NCBI RefSeq assembly: GCF_034087045.1
Contig: NZ_CP139247.1
Span: forward strand, 248,001 to 312,000
DNA length: 64,000 nt
Direction of reading: 5' to 3'
Source of the DNA: Chitinophaga sancti
GTDB taxonomy: Bacteria > Bacteroidota > Bacteroidia > Chitinophagales > Chitinophagaceae
Both the position numbers and the translations under genes were made by a program. The notes beneath the pieces were generated by a model. It saw only the letters and a program-made list of their open reading frames with translations. It was not told the origin of the DNA and did no database searches. Shown here piece after piece: positions 35,839-45,049 of the stretch (positions are counted from its first letter, which is position 1; every line of letters starts with the position of its first letter).

Positions 35839-36569
35839 TGACCCGGACGTTTGTAATTGGAGATATTCATGGTGCATTGAAAGCATTGGAACAACTGCTA
35901 GGTCAACTCCTGTTGCAACCGACGGACAGACTTATATTCCTGGGCGACTATGTAGATGGATGGTCGCAATCCGCACAGGTGATTGAATACCTGATGGTGC
36001 TCCAGGAAAAATATGACTGCCTTGTCATCAAAGGAAATCACGATGCCTGGTGCGAACGCTGGCTGAATGGGGAAGAACCAGACCCTGTGTGGTACAGGAA
36101 TGGTGGCAAACAAACAATCGCCAGCTATGAAAATGTATCTCCTGAACGTAGGTTAGTACACCTGGAATGGTTGCAAAGGCTGACCCTTTATTATATAGAT
36201 GATCAGAACAGGTTATTCCTGCATGCTGGTTTTGCAAGTATGCATGGTCCTGAGAAAGAACATTACGATACAAACTTTTACTGGGACCGCTCACTGTGGG
36301 AAATGGCGCTGTGTATGGATACGCGGATCAAAAAAGATTCAATACTTTACCCGAAAAGATTATTATTATTTAAAGAGATTTTCATTGGCCATACTCCCAC
36401 GGTGAATTATGATATCACCACACCAATGAATGCCTGCAATGTGTGGAATGTGGATACAGGCGCGGCATTTATGGGAAGGATCTCTGCCATGGATATCGAT
36501 ACAAAAGAGTATTGGCAGAGTGAACCCGCCTATGTTTTTTACCCGGGAGAAAAAGGTCGAAACAAATAA
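35838..36569 (+). CDS. Calcineurin-like metallophosphoesterase
   Basis: The 243-residue phosphoesterase has the motifs TFVIGDIHGALKALEQL, FLGDYVDGW, IKGNHDAWC, FLHAGF and FIGHTPT, in the order of bacterial serine/threonine or diadenosine phosphatases, and so a dinuclear metal centre. It is the last gene of the NAD/ADP-ribose operon and starts on the stop codon of the glycohydrolase. A role in processing phosphorylated ADP-ribose products such as ADP-ribose cyclic phosphate is attractive but inferred. A terminator follows immediately. Confidence 0.93.
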   Translation: MTRTFVIGDIHGALKALEQLLGQLLLQPTDRLIFLGDYVDGWSQSAQVIEYLMVLQEKYDCLVIKGNHDAWCERWLNGEEPDPVWYRNGGKQTIASYENVSPERRLVHLEWLQRLTLYYIDDQNRLFLHAGFASMHGPEKEHYDTNFYWDRSLWEMALCMDTRIKKDSILYPKRLLLFKEIFIGHTPTVNYDITTPMNACNVWNVDTGAAFMGRISAMDIDTKEYWQSEPAYVFYPGEKGRNK

Positions 36570-36589
36570 AAGACGGGCACCCGTCTTTT
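36568..36589. terminator. Bidirectional terminator between convergent genes
   Basis: AAAAGACGGG pairs with CCCGTCTTTT around a CA loop, with A/T-rich flanks on both sides. It ends the ADP-ribose operon and the convergent lipoprotein gene. Confidence 0.85.
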
Positions 36590-37199
36590 ATTTTATCACC
36601 ATTTCTTTCTTAACTAATGTCAGGTGCTCATCATTCGGATCTTCCTGATAATAATATACTATCCCATCTTCTAACACAATCCTGTTCTGCAAATCCTCAT
36701 CACTTAAATAATTACACCCGTTATACACCAGCCATGGATCTGTTACCTGTTTCCATCCATTCTTCGTAAACGCCCAACTACTCATCACATAAGTACAGCC
36801 ATGCAAAGGGGCCTGGTATACAGAAATATCATCCCTGCCATCACTATTTAAATCCCCTTCATTAATCAACCTGATTTCCCCAAAACCTTTTACCAAAGGT
36901 TTGATATCCGGATTTGAAAACCGGATCACATACTCATCCTGACCTTCTTTTTCCATTGCTTTTCTGTACAATACGCCATATGCCGAATCCCAATTTCCAT
37001 CTCCATTAAAATCACCTTCAACCCTGACTGTATCAGGTACAGCTTCCGGATTTACAGGAGGCGCGCCTTCAGTCATAATGCCGGTATCGACTTTTGCTGA
37101 ATAACTTAAAAACGAATCCGGGCTATTGGCTGATTTTTCTCCAGCAGAGTTGCATGCGACTACACCTGCAAGAAGGATAAAAAGAAGGTTTTTATACAT
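36588..37199 (-). CDS. Lipoprotein of unknown function, 203 aa
   Basis: The signal MYKNLLFILLAGVVACNSAG has a lipobox ending in Cys16. The mature region contains DGNWDSAYGVLYRK and NSDGRDDISVYQ, two D-x-(D/N)-x-D type calcium-binding loops like those of FG-GAP/VCBS repeats (FNGDGNWDSAYG, LNSDGRDDISVY). This suggests a small surface lipoprotein with beta-propeller-like repeats. No enzyme signature is present. It shares a terminator with the ADP-ribose operon but is on the opposite strand. Confidence 0.78.
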   Translation of the reverse strand: MYKNLLFILLAGVVACNSAGEKSANSPDSFLSYSAKVDTGIMTEGAPPVNPEAVPDTVRVEGDFNGDGNWDSAYGVLYRKAMEKEGQDEYVIRFSNPDIKPLVKGFGEIRLINEGDLNSDGRDDISVYQAPLHGCTYVMSSWAFTKNGWKQVTDPWLVYNGCNYLSDEDLQNRIVLEDGIVYYYQEDPNDEHLTLVKKEMVIK

Positions 37200-37255
37200 G
37201 AATCTAGCTTATTCAGGCAAAAGTATTAATTTCATTTTGATAATACATAATACAT

Positions 37256-37702
37256 ATGCTCACGACTACTCTTAAAGCCCTGTTTCGCAGAGACCTTGAA
37301 AAATTGGTTCAGGAACTATCGCAATATACTAATGAAAGTAAAATCTGGTATACAGAGATAGGGATCAGTAATAGTGCGGGGAACCTCGCATTGCACCTGG
37401 TTGGCAATCTGAATACATATATAGGTTTACACCTGGGGAACACAGGGTATGTCCGTAACCGTGAATTGGAATTTTCTCAGAAAGATGTAGCGAGAACTAC
37501 ATTGATTAAAATGATTGAGGATACAATTGTGGTGATAGATAAAGTAATGGATGAACTGACACCCGAACAGGTAGAAGCATTATACCCGATAGAAGTATTT
37601 GGCGGACCAATATACACAGGGCATTTTTTAGTACACTTAAGCGGACATTTAATGTACCATTTAGGCCAGGTAAATTATCACAGGAGGCTATTGGATTTTT
37701 AA
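37256..37702 (+). CDS. DinB-superfamily protein
   Basis: The 148-residue four-helix protein has histidines spaced as in DinB/YfiT metalloproteins: one in LALHLVGNLNTYIG, and a pair in GHFLVHLSGHLMYHLGQVNYHR. These would bind a divalent metal. Family members act as thiol-dependent transferases or have unknown roles. It is cytoplasmic and stands alone. Confidence 0.88.
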   Translation: MLTTTLKALFRRDLEKLVQELSQYTNESKIWYTEIGISNSAGNLALHLVGNLNTYIGLHLGNTGYVRNRELEFSQKDVARTTLIKMIEDTIVVIDKVMDELTPEQVEALYPIEVFGGPIYTGHFLVHLSGHLMYHLGQVNYHRRLLDF

Positions 37703-37856
37703 CACTGCCTATTTACGCCCATTTTTTTTGAAATCACCTATTGCATATCCATGATTTTTCACTTCATGCAGATGAATGCTTCCTTTTCATGCCCTTATCG
37801 CTCAATGCAATACCCGCATCTCACTGCGCCCTGGTTATCATCGAAAACCCTTTCCC

Positions 37857-37870
37857 CGCAAACGTTTGCG
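37857..37870. promoter_or_regulatory. LacI-family-like operator upstream of the pectate lyase gene
   Basis: CGCAAACGTTTGCG is a perfect 14-bp palindrome with the central CG typical of LacI/GalR family operators. It lies 73 bp before the ATG of the PL9 gene and no other gene starts nearby. Confidence 0.55.
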
Positions 37871-37942
37871 TAAATATATCTCCCCATACCTGATCACCTG
37901 CCAAACAAATCCATGTAAATTCAGGTAAAATAACTCTCCGTT

Positions 37943-40171
37943 ATGAAAACACTTTTACTAGCGCTGCTATGTTTGGCAGGAGCTAACCTCTCCTATGCGC
38001 AAACCCTCTATGTTTCCCCCAGCGGATCTGCCTCGAACACCGGTACCAGCATCAGTGCCCCGACTACACTTGCCAACGCACTGGCAACTGTAACCGCCGG
38101 CAGCACTATTTACTTAAGAGGAGGCACCTATAGTTTATCAGCCTCCGTAATTATCACTGCCAGTAACAATGGTACTGCTTCCGCGTACAAGAGTGTCGTT
38201 GCCTATACTGGCGAAACCCCTGTATTAGATTTTTCAGGCATGGCGATTGCCGATGCCAATCGTGGCGTCATCCTCGATGGCGACTACTGGCATTGGACAG
38301 GCATCACCATCCAGGGTGCTGGTGACAATGGTATGCTGTTGGCGGGCAATAGCAACATCATCGAAAAATGTATCTTTAAAGGTAACCACGACAGCGGTCT
38401 GCAATTGAGTCGCTATGTGACTTCAAACACTACCCTGGCTTCATGGCCGACGAACAACACCATCCTCAATTGCGAAGCGTACGACAACCAGGACCCTGAC
38501 AATGAAGACGCCGATGGATTTGCCGCTAAACTCACCTGTGGCACAGGCAATGTATTCAATGGCTGTATCTCTCACAACAACATTGATGATGGATACGATC
38601 TCTATGCAAAAGATGACACAGGCCCTATTGGCCCTGTTACGCTTATCAACTGTGTCGCTTATGGAAATGGAACACTGAGTAGCGGCAATACCTCCGGCGA
38701 TGGTGATAAGAATGGATTTAAATTAGGTGGCAGCGGTATTGCAGTAGCACATATCGTGCGTCGTTGTGTATCTTTCAACAATGGCCACCATGGCTTTACG
38801 GACAACAACAACCCAGGTGCGATCGAAATGACTAACAACACCAGTTACAACAATGCGGAATCTAACTTCAACTTCCGCACGGGTAGTACAGCTACTTTCA
38901 AAAACAACCTTTCTTACAATGCAGGTGCATCTGACGCCACCAATGGTACAGATGTAACGCCAACGAACGTATGGTGGAAGAGTGGCGCCAGCTCTAACAC
39001 AGGCGGCCTGGTAGTAAGCAGTGCCGACTTCCAGAGTCTTTCCCCTTCGGTAACTAAAAACAGTGATGGTAGTCCAAACTTTGGCACCTTCCTCGCACTG
39101 GCAAGTGGTAGTGATTTGATAGACAAAGGTGTAACTACTACAGGCATTACCTATTCCGGTTCAGCACCTGATATTGGCGCACGTGAATCCGGTGGTAGTA
39201 CCAATCCTTCTACTTATACGGTGAGTGTAACAGTATCTCCATCAGCAGGGGGTACAGTTACCCTGAGTCCAGGTGGAAGCTCATACACTTCAGGCACAGT
39301 CGTAACACTGACGGCGACACCTGCCAGTGGGTATACATTTAGTAGCTGGGGAGGTAGTGCGAGTGGCACATCTACTACGACTACAGTAACTGTCACTTCA
39401 AACTTATCAGTAACCGCCAGTTTCAACAGCACCAGTACCGGTGGAGGTGCCACCCTGCATATTGACGATGCTGCAACAAGTACCGGTGGATATTGTAGTG
39501 CAGATGGTAGCAGGCAAAATACTTATTCAGGTGCAGATGGCGGATATTATATCAACCTGAGTAACGCAAGTGGCAAAGGGGTGAATTATAGTGTGAGCGT
39601 GCCTGCAGCAGGAACTTATTCTTTTGTATGGCGGTATTCGAATGGAGGTACGACTGTATCCACTACTGCAAAGTTATTGGTCAATGGCAGCACCGCAGTA
39701 TCAAGTGTATCATTCCCCAAAACCAGTAGCTGGACGGCATGGACCACGACAGCAGCAGTAACAGCGACATTGGCAGCGGGTGTGAATACGATTAGAATAG
39801 AAACACTTTCTTCTACAGAATTTGCATTGATAGACTGGTTGGAAGTAACAGGCACAACGCCGACAGCAGGTGCTTGTAGCTCATCAGCAAGAGCAGTCGC
39901 ACCGGCGAAACTGGAATTGACAGATACAAGAGTATACCCTAATCCAGCTACCCAGACCGCTGTTATTAGTTTTTATAATGAAAAGACAGATCGGGTACAG
40001 GTTAGGATGTACAGTTCGAATGGGCAATTGTTAAAGACAGTAGTGGATAAAGAGTTGCCGGCAGGTAATAACCAGTTGACGGTGGATGTGAGTAGTTTGC
40101 CGCAATCACTGTATTTAATAAAAGTAGAAAATTCAGCAGGTAGTAATACCCTGAAACTGATCAAGCAATAA
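37943..40171 (+). CDS. Secreted pectate lyase, PL9 type, with carbohydrate-binding and T9SS domains
   Basis: The 742-residue protein should cleave polygalacturonate by beta-elimination. It begins with a signal peptide ending SYAQ. A right-handed beta-helix (about 20-420) contains NCEAYDNQDPDNEDADGFAA then KLT, the PL9 calcium site and catalytic lysine (Lys196), and later NVFNGCISHNNIDDGYDLYA. It is followed by a bacterial repeat domain (VSVTVSPSAGGTVTLSPGG), a CBM35/CBM6-like domain (about 505-640) and a type IX secretion C-terminus (VYPNPATQTAVISF to SNTLKLIKQ). The palindrome 73 bp upstream may bind a LacI regulator. It is a single gene closed by a terminator. Confidence 0.9.
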   Translation: MKTLLLALLCLAGANLSYAQTLYVSPSGSASNTGTSISAPTTLANALATVTAGSTIYLRGGTYSLSASVIITASNNGTASAYKSVVAYTGETPVLDFSGMAIADANRGVILDGDYWHWTGITIQGAGDNGMLLAGNSNIIEKCIFKGNHDSGLQLSRYVTSNTTLASWPTNNTILNCEAYDNQDPDNEDADGFAAKLTCGTGNVFNGCISHNNIDDGYDLYAKDDTGPIGPVTLINCVAYGNGTLSSGNTSGDGDKNGFKLGGSGIAVAHIVRRCVSFNNGHHGFTDNNNPGAIEMTNNTSYNNAESNFNFRTGSTATFKNNLSYNAGASDATNGTDVTPTNVWWKSGASSNTGGLVVSSADFQSLSPSVTKNSDGSPNFGTFLALASGSDLIDKGVTTTGITYSGSAPDIGARESGGSTNPSTYTVSVTVSPSAGGTVTLSPGGSSYTSGTVVTLTATPASGYTFSSWGGSASGTSTTTTVTVTSNLSVTASFNSTSTGGGATLHIDDAATSTGGYCSADGSRQNTYSGADGGYYINLSNASGKGVNYSVSVPAAGTYSFVWRYSNGGTTVSTTAKLLVNGSTAVSSVSFPKTSSWTAWTTTAAVTATLAAGVNTIRIETLSSTEFALIDWLEVTGTTPTAGACSSSARAVAPAKLELTDTRVYPNPATQTAVISFYNEKTDRVQVRMYSSNGQLLKTVVDKELPAGNNQLTVDVSSLPQSLYLIKVENSAGSNTLKLIKQ

Positions 40172-40179
40172 TTGACAGA

Positions 40180-40210
40180 CCTCGCCTTTTGCCTGTTGGC
40201 AGGGGCGAGG
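40180..40210 (+). terminator. Terminator after the pectate lyase gene
   Basis: CCTCGCC (40180-40186) pairs with GGCGAGG (40204-40210), with GCC/GGC inside and loop TGTT. A T-rich stretch follows, after which the 60-bp array begins. Confidence 0.8.
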
Positions 40211-40625
40211 TTTACTTTACGTATTGAAAGGATTTCATTTACGGTCGATAAGCCTTCGCAGGTGGGGGTACTTTACATATTGAAAGGATTTCTATTCCCC
40301 TCAGTAAGCCCTCGCAGGTGGAAGGTTTTATTTTATGCATTGAAAGGATTTCTTTCCCCCTCTGTAAGTCTTCGCAAGTGGAGGTTTTGTTTTATGCATT
40401 GAAAGGATTTCTTTCCCCCTCTGTAAGCCCTCGCAGGTGGAGGTTTTGTTTTTATGCATTGAAAGGATTTCTTTCCCCCTCTGTAAGCCCTCGCAGGTGG
40501 AGGTTTTGTTTTTATGCATTGAAAGGATTTCTTCCCCCCTCTGTAAGTCTTCGCAAGTGGAGGTTTCTATTTTACATATTGAAACAATTCCACCTCCCCA
40601 TAAGTCAGTTTTCGCAACCTGCCGC
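40211..40625. repeat. Tandem array, 60-bp unit, about seven copies, entering a gene's 3' end
   Basis: GAAAGGATTT recurs at 40226, 40282, 40342, 40401, 40461 and 40521 (56-60 bp apart). Each unit carries GCATTGAAAGGATTTC and CCTCGCAGGTGGAGG. The seventh unit (from about 40570) is the coding 3' end of the minus-strand gene: ACATATTGAAACAATTCC and TTTTCGCAACC match the unit in order, and the stop codon at 40567-40569 is within it. Reading frames across the array are products of the 60-bp period. Confidence 0.93.
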
Positions 40626-40881
40626 TATAAGGTGCGGATACAATTGTAATAGAATATTCGATCGTTTCCCATTGATAATCATCAGTATCTTTCTTCCTAA
40701 TAGCCTTATCACCGATCCGTTCCCAGGAAAACTTGTCCTGGTGAGTCAGTGTTTGTTTATCCCAGGAATAATAAGTGCCACTCCCATCGGCTTTAAATTC
40801 ATAAGCCCATCCCCAAATGCCATGTAAACCACTCCCATCGTCCAGGTCATTTTCCCAGGTACCAAGAATCTCATCTACCAT
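40567..40881 (-). CDS. Small hypothetical protein, 104 aa
   Basis: The protein begins MVDEILGTWENDLDDGSG and is beta-rich with many aromatic residues (GIWGWAYEFKADGSGTYYSW). The pattern LxGTWxxD...YxFxxDGxGTYYxW resembles small lipocalin-like beta-barrels of about 100 residues. There is no signal peptide. The last 15 or so codons form the terminal unit of the 60-bp array. Function unknown. Confidence 0.7.
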   Translation of the reverse strand: MVDEILGTWENDLDDGSGLHGIWGWAYEFKADGSGTYYSWDKQTLTHQDKFSWERIGDKAIRKKDTDDYQWETIEYSITIVSAPYSGRLRKLTYGEVELFQYVK

Positions 40882-40989
40882 ATATATAAATTTAAATCAT
40901 ACAATCAAGTTACTATAAATCCTCCCTAATTATTCTTATTTTAATAGCAGCAAGGAAGTATTACCAGAACAACCCATATATCAACCAAA

Positions 40990-42573
40990 ATGTCAATTTC
41001 CAGAAGGGAGTTCCTCACCAGAACAGGAACAATGGCTGCCGCCTATCCGGCCATGCTGGCTTTAGGGATGTTACAGGAAGCGCCTGCGCATGCCTTTTCG
41101 CTCAATGGCAGTGGCAAGGGCAAACACATTATCATTCTAGGCGCCGGTCTTGCAGGAATGGCAGCGGCTTATGAACTATTAAAACTCGGCTATCAATGCA
41201 CCATTCTTGAAGCCCGTCAGCGGTCAGGAGGGCGTGTATGGAGTATCCGAAAGGGAGCGACCCATACTGAAACCGATCTTCCTGTACAAACGGCTACATT
41301 CGACGAAGGGCTTTATTTCAATGCGGGGCCATCGCGTATCCCGCATCACCATGCATTGACATTACATTACTGTAGAGAGTTGCAGGTGCCGATCCAGGTG
41401 TATAACAACATCAACGAAGCGGCCTATTTCTTCGCCGAAGGCAAAGGGGCGCTTTCCAACAGGAAGATCCGGGTCCGGGAAATTCACAACGACCTCCGGG
41501 GGTATACTGCAGAACTACTTGCCAAAGCGATAGATCAGCACAAACTCGACACAGGTCTTACAACTGAAGATACCCAGAAAATATTGGAATACCTAAGGGC
41601 AGAAGGAGGGCTGGACATCGATAAACTATACAAAGCCTCCGACAGAAGAGGGTACATCGAAGGACCCGGTGCTGGCGAACTTCCCGGCAAAATCGCACCA
41701 GCACATAGTCTGGCGGATATTATCAATTCCGGTCTTGCTGATCCTGACTTCTACAATGTATCTGAATATGTATATGAACTACAGATGACCATGTTCCAGG
41801 CGATTGGCGGCAATGACCAGATTCCAAAAGCCTTTGAGAAGAAGGTAGGACAATGTATACATTTTGGTTGCGAAGTAACGGGAATTCACAACCAGGCAGA
41901 AGGTGTGAAGATTAGTTATAAAGATGCGAAAGGCGCCAAAGAAATCGTTGCCGACTATTGTATTTGTACGATTCCCACACCAGTGCTGAGTAATATAGAT
42001 AACAACTTCTCTTCTGATGTGAGTCGTGCGATAGATTACATTCCTTATATGATCACGGGCAAGATAGGGATGCAGTTTAAAAGAAGATTCTGGGAAGAAG
42101 ATGAACACATCTACGGAGGTATTACACATACGAACAATGAACTCACCCAGATCTTTTATCCCTCTTATGATTATCTATCGAAAAAAGGCATACTGCTAGG
42201 ATATTACAACTTTAATGAAAAAGCCAGACAGACAGGGAGTCTGTCGCACCAGCAAAGGGAAAAATTAGCGATGGATAAGGGAAGGTTGATACATCCGCAA
42301 TATGATAAAGAATTTGAAAGTTCATTTTCAGTGAGCTGGCATAAGACGCCTTATAGCATGGGCGGATGGGCCTTGTATAATAGCGCTACCAGACAATCAC
42401 ATTATAAAAGCCTGTTGCAGGCGGATAAGCGGGTATACTTTGCAGGCGAACATACTACTTATCTGAATGCATGGATGGCAGGAGCGTTAGAATCTGCAAG
42501 AAGGACAGTGACGGATTTACATGCGAGAGTATCAGAACAACGGATCTCTTATCCTATTACAACCAACATCTAA
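40990..42573 (+). CDS. Exported flavin amine oxidase
   Basis: The 527-residue enzyme starts with a Tat signal (SRREFLTRTGTMAAAYP) and has the FAD Rossmann motif HIIILGAGLAGMAAAYELLK, then RSGGRVWSI. The C-terminal amine-oxidase block is FAGEHTTYLNAWMAGALESA. It resembles L-amino-acid oxidases and monoamine oxidases, which oxidise an amine to an imine with production of H2O2. Tat export as a folded FAD protein would place it in the periplasm. It is followed 6 bp later by an exported PLP aminotransferase and then by a Hint protein, so all three form one operon. Substrate unknown. Confidence 0.92.
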   Translation: MSISRREFLTRTGTMAAAYPAMLALGMLQEAPAHAFSLNGSGKGKHIIILGAGLAGMAAAYELLKLGYQCTILEARQRSGGRVWSIRKGATHTETDLPVQTATFDEGLYFNAGPSRIPHHHALTLHYCRELQVPIQVYNNINEAAYFFAEGKGALSNRKIRVREIHNDLRGYTAELLAKAIDQHKLDTGLTTEDTQKILEYLRAEGGLDIDKLYKASDRRGYIEGPGAGELPGKIAPAHSLADIINSGLADPDFYNVSEYVYELQMTMFQAIGGNDQIPKAFEKKVGQCIHFGCEVTGIHNQAEGVKISYKDAKGAKEIVADYCICTIPTPVLSNIDNNFSSDVSRAIDYIPYMITGKIGMQFKRRFWEEDEHIYGGITHTNNELTQIFYPSYDYLSKKGILLGYYNFNEKARQTGSLSHQQREKLAMDKGRLIHPQYDKEFESSFSVSWHKTPYSMGGWALYNSATRQSHYKSLLQADKRVYFAGEHTTYLNAWMAGALESARRTVTDLHARVSEQRISYPITTNI

Positions 42574-42579
42574 AAACTT

Positions 42580-43857
42580 ATGATGATGCGTACCACCAAC
42601 AAATCAATTAACAGGCGGGATTGGTTAAAGGCCACCGCGCTATTTACCGGAGGATTGACAATGTTGCCACCTGTGTTGCAGGGGTTGCAGGCGGCGCCTC
42701 CAGCGGAGGCTGCTGTTACAACTTTAGAACCGCCTGTTTCAGCTTTAGGTCATTCCGGGTTAACTGCCACCTCATTGACCGGTTTCTCTGCAGAAACAGC
42801 CTCTCCTCTTACGGGCTTACATGCCGATGCTGCTATTGAGCCCCGCATTCCCGGCATACTCAAAGCCCGCTTATTTGCCAATGAAAACCCATTCGGCCCC
42901 TCGGCAGTTGCTAAAAAAGCAATGATGGACAGTATGGACAATGGCTATCAATATCCATTCATGCTACTCAAAGACCTGGAAGCAAAAATTTGCGCCTATG
43001 AAGGTCTCGATGCGAAAATGCTCATGACAAGTGCGGGTTCTTCTCCTTTATTATTAGGTACCGCTATTACATTATTAAGTAATGGTGGAAATGTCGTGAG
43101 TGCAGACCCTACTTACGATGACTTACCTACCCGTTGCGAAAAAATAAAAGCCACCTGGATCAAAGTGCCGTTAAAAGCAGATTACACCCATGACCTGGAT
43201 GCAATGGAAAAGGCGATAAATAAAGACACAAAACTCGTTTACATCTGCAATCCCAACAACCCTACGGGCACTATTGTAGACGTAGCAAAATTAAAAGACT
43301 TCTGCGAGCGGGTATCAAAAAAAGTCCCCGTCTTTGTTGATGAGGCCTACATTGATTACCTCCCTGATCCAGCCGCTACTACACTCATAGAAAGTGTAAA
43401 GAAAGGGCAGAATCTCATTATCGCGCGCACCTTTTCAAAAGTATATGGGCTGGCCGGACTTCGTATTGGTTACGTCATTGCCCAACCAGCTATGATCGAT
43501 CTGTTAGGCCATTATTCCGCTGCCGGTGGATATGCATTGTCATTACCAGCTATAACTGCTGCATTGGCAAGTTATAATGACAAGCCTTATATAGATGATG
43601 TGAAAAAGAAAATGGAAGCCAGTAAAAGCTTCTTGTATGAAACACTGAAAAAAGAGGGTTATACATATATTCCTTCACATACCAATTTCGTCATGTTCCC
43701 ATTAAAAATGGAAGGCCAGCGTTTTGTAGAAGAAATGGGTAAACGGGGTGTAGGGCTGCGCAACTGGAAACTAAATAACGAGGATTGGTGCAGGATCAGC
43801 ATTGGCCGTCTGGATGAAATGCAGGCATTTGCAGCTGCTTTTAAAGAATTATCTTAA
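42580..43857 (+). CDS. Exported aminotransferase, histidinol-phosphate aminotransferase-like
   Basis: The 425-residue PLP enzyme starts with a Tat-type signal (SINRRDWLKATALFTGG) and a low-complexity linker to about residue 85. The fold type I core follows, with YICNPNNPTGTIV, FVDEAYIDYLPD and RTFSKVYGLAGLRIGYVIAQ, in which Lys287 is the PLP lysine. This is HisC-like, but a cytoplasmic HisC would not carry an export signal. It lies 6 bp after the amine oxidase. A Tat-exported PLP enzyme paired with an amine oxidase suggests periplasmic amine or amino-acid handling. Exact chemistry is unknown. Confidence 0.9.
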   Translation: MMMRTTNKSINRRDWLKATALFTGGLTMLPPVLQGLQAAPPAEAAVTTLEPPVSALGHSGLTATSLTGFSAETASPLTGLHADAAIEPRIPGILKARLFANENPFGPSAVAKKAMMDSMDNGYQYPFMLLKDLEAKICAYEGLDAKMLMTSAGSSPLLLGTAITLLSNGGNVVSADPTYDDLPTRCEKIKATWIKVPLKADYTHDLDAMEKAINKDTKLVYICNPNNPTGTIVDVAKLKDFCERVSKKVPVFVDEAYIDYLPDPAATTLIESVKKGQNLIIARTFSKVYGLAGLRIGYVIAQPAMIDLLGHYSAAGGYALSLPAITAALASYNDKPYIDDVKKKMEASKSFLYETLKKEGYTYIPSHTNFVMFPLKMEGQRFVEEMGKRGVGLRNWKLNNEDWCRISIGRLDEMQAFAAAFKELS

Positions 43858-43865
43858 ATAGAATT

Positions 43866-44849
43866 ATGCGCACACTACTATTATTATATTTTTGTTTTGG
43901 TTGGATATACACAGCATTCGCACAATCAAGACCCATTCGCACGGACGAATACGACAAAGCAAAGACATTTACAGTAAAAGACCTGGATAACGATACGTAT
44001 GTAAAGTTCAACAACGCGTACGTACTGGATCGTTATGAAATGCGCAAGCCATATATCATCACGGGAGATGATGGATTGAAGAAGCGCATCGACCTTTATC
44101 GCTTAGTCGCCAAAGACAGTATGATGGATATTGGGACTGTTATTTTCTACACAAATGAGAAAGGCACTTTGTACACAGCGGTATTGCCTTTGTTCAACAG
44201 TAATCCTGAAATCTGGAATAAGTACTTTGAAGATATTCATGCGATAGACAAAGTAGAGAAAAACTATGTGTTAAAATTATCCTACGTGCTCTCACGCGAG
44301 TTTAGTTTCCAGTTATATAAATCCATGAATGGGGGGAAAGATGTAAAAGCAGAAGGCGCGACCTATGGCACCGACATTTGTTTTCCAGGAGATGAACAGG
44401 TGACACTGGCCGATGGTTCGCAGAAGACACTGAAGAACATTCTCCCCGGGGATAAAATCATTAGTCTCGATGCGGTGACACATACGACCAGTATTATGAA
44501 AGTAAAAGAACTGGTGGTACATCAACCTGCGAATTATGCAATTACGCAATTACTGGCGGTACATATAGTAGCGAATGATACACAGGATGCACATGTAGTG
44601 AGTATTTCCGGGAAAATATTACAGGCAACACCAAATCATCCCATACAAACATCAGCAGGGAAGAAGAAGATGGGAGAGGTGAGTGATGGAGAAGAGTTGT
44701 TGTGTATAGATGAGCAAAGTAAACAGGTACTCACTTATGTAGTGGTAAATAAAACAGAAAAAGCGAATGGTACGCAGCCTGTATATAATATCGTAGCAGA
44801 AGGAGAGGGAACGTTTATTATGAACAACATGATGGTTTTGCAGAAATAA
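43866..44849 (+). CDS. Exported Hint-domain (Hedgehog/intein) protein
   Basis: The 327-residue protein has a signal peptide (ending TAFAQ), an N-terminal beta-rich domain (about 20-170) and a Hint domain (about 175-327). The Hint start is GTDICFPGDEQVTLADGSQK, with Cys at the expected cleavage position. Block B is ATPNHPIQTSAG, with the conserved His, and the end is AEGEGTFIMNNMMVLQK. The intein C-terminal Asn plus Cys/Ser is not present, so splicing is unlikely and Hedgehog-like N-terminal cleavage or cyclisation is the option. The third gene of the amine oxidase operon; it may release or attach the preceding domain, which is inference. Confidence 0.88.
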   Translation: MRTLLLLYFCFGWIYTAFAQSRPIRTDEYDKAKTFTVKDLDNDTYVKFNNAYVLDRYEMRKPYIITGDDGLKKRIDLYRLVAKDSMMDIGTVIFYTNEKGTLYTAVLPLFNSNPEIWNKYFEDIHAIDKVEKNYVLKLSYVLSREFSFQLYKSMNGGKDVKAEGATYGTDICFPGDEQVTLADGSQKTLKNILPGDKIISLDAVTHTTSIMKVKELVVHQPANYAITQLLAVHIVANDTQDAHVVSISGKILQATPNHPIQTSAGKKKMGEVSDGEELLCIDEQSKQVLTYVVVNKTEKANGTQPVYNIVAEGEGTFIMNNMMVLQK

Positions 44850-44870
44850 ATATTAGTCGATATACCTTAT

Positions 44871-44911
44871 AAAAAAAGCGTTACTCACGTGCAGTGAGTA
44901 ACGCTTTTTTT
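44871..44911 (+). terminator. Strong intrinsic terminator of the amine oxidase operon
   Basis: AAAAAAAGCGTTACTCAC pairs with GTGAGTAACGCTTTTTTT around a short GTGCA loop. The stem is nearly perfect with a long T tract. Confidence 0.93.
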
Positions 44912-45049
44912 ATAAATAACAATCGTATTATCATTTAAAAAACCACATTATAAAGTGAGAAAAATTTTGAATTAATTGCGTGATTTTTCAACCTATATTC
45001 GTTAGCTTTAGATAGACAATTCCATTGTAGAAAAACCAAAATCCACAAC

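Noticed and set aside
40318..40827. Plus-strand ORF across the 60-bp array and the convergent gene
   Set aside because: It follows the array period and runs antisense through the 104-residue gene. Composition is that of the repeat.
43866..44849. Intein that splices
   Set aside because: The C-terminal Asn plus nucleophile is absent, so only Hedgehog-like N-terminal chemistry is possible.
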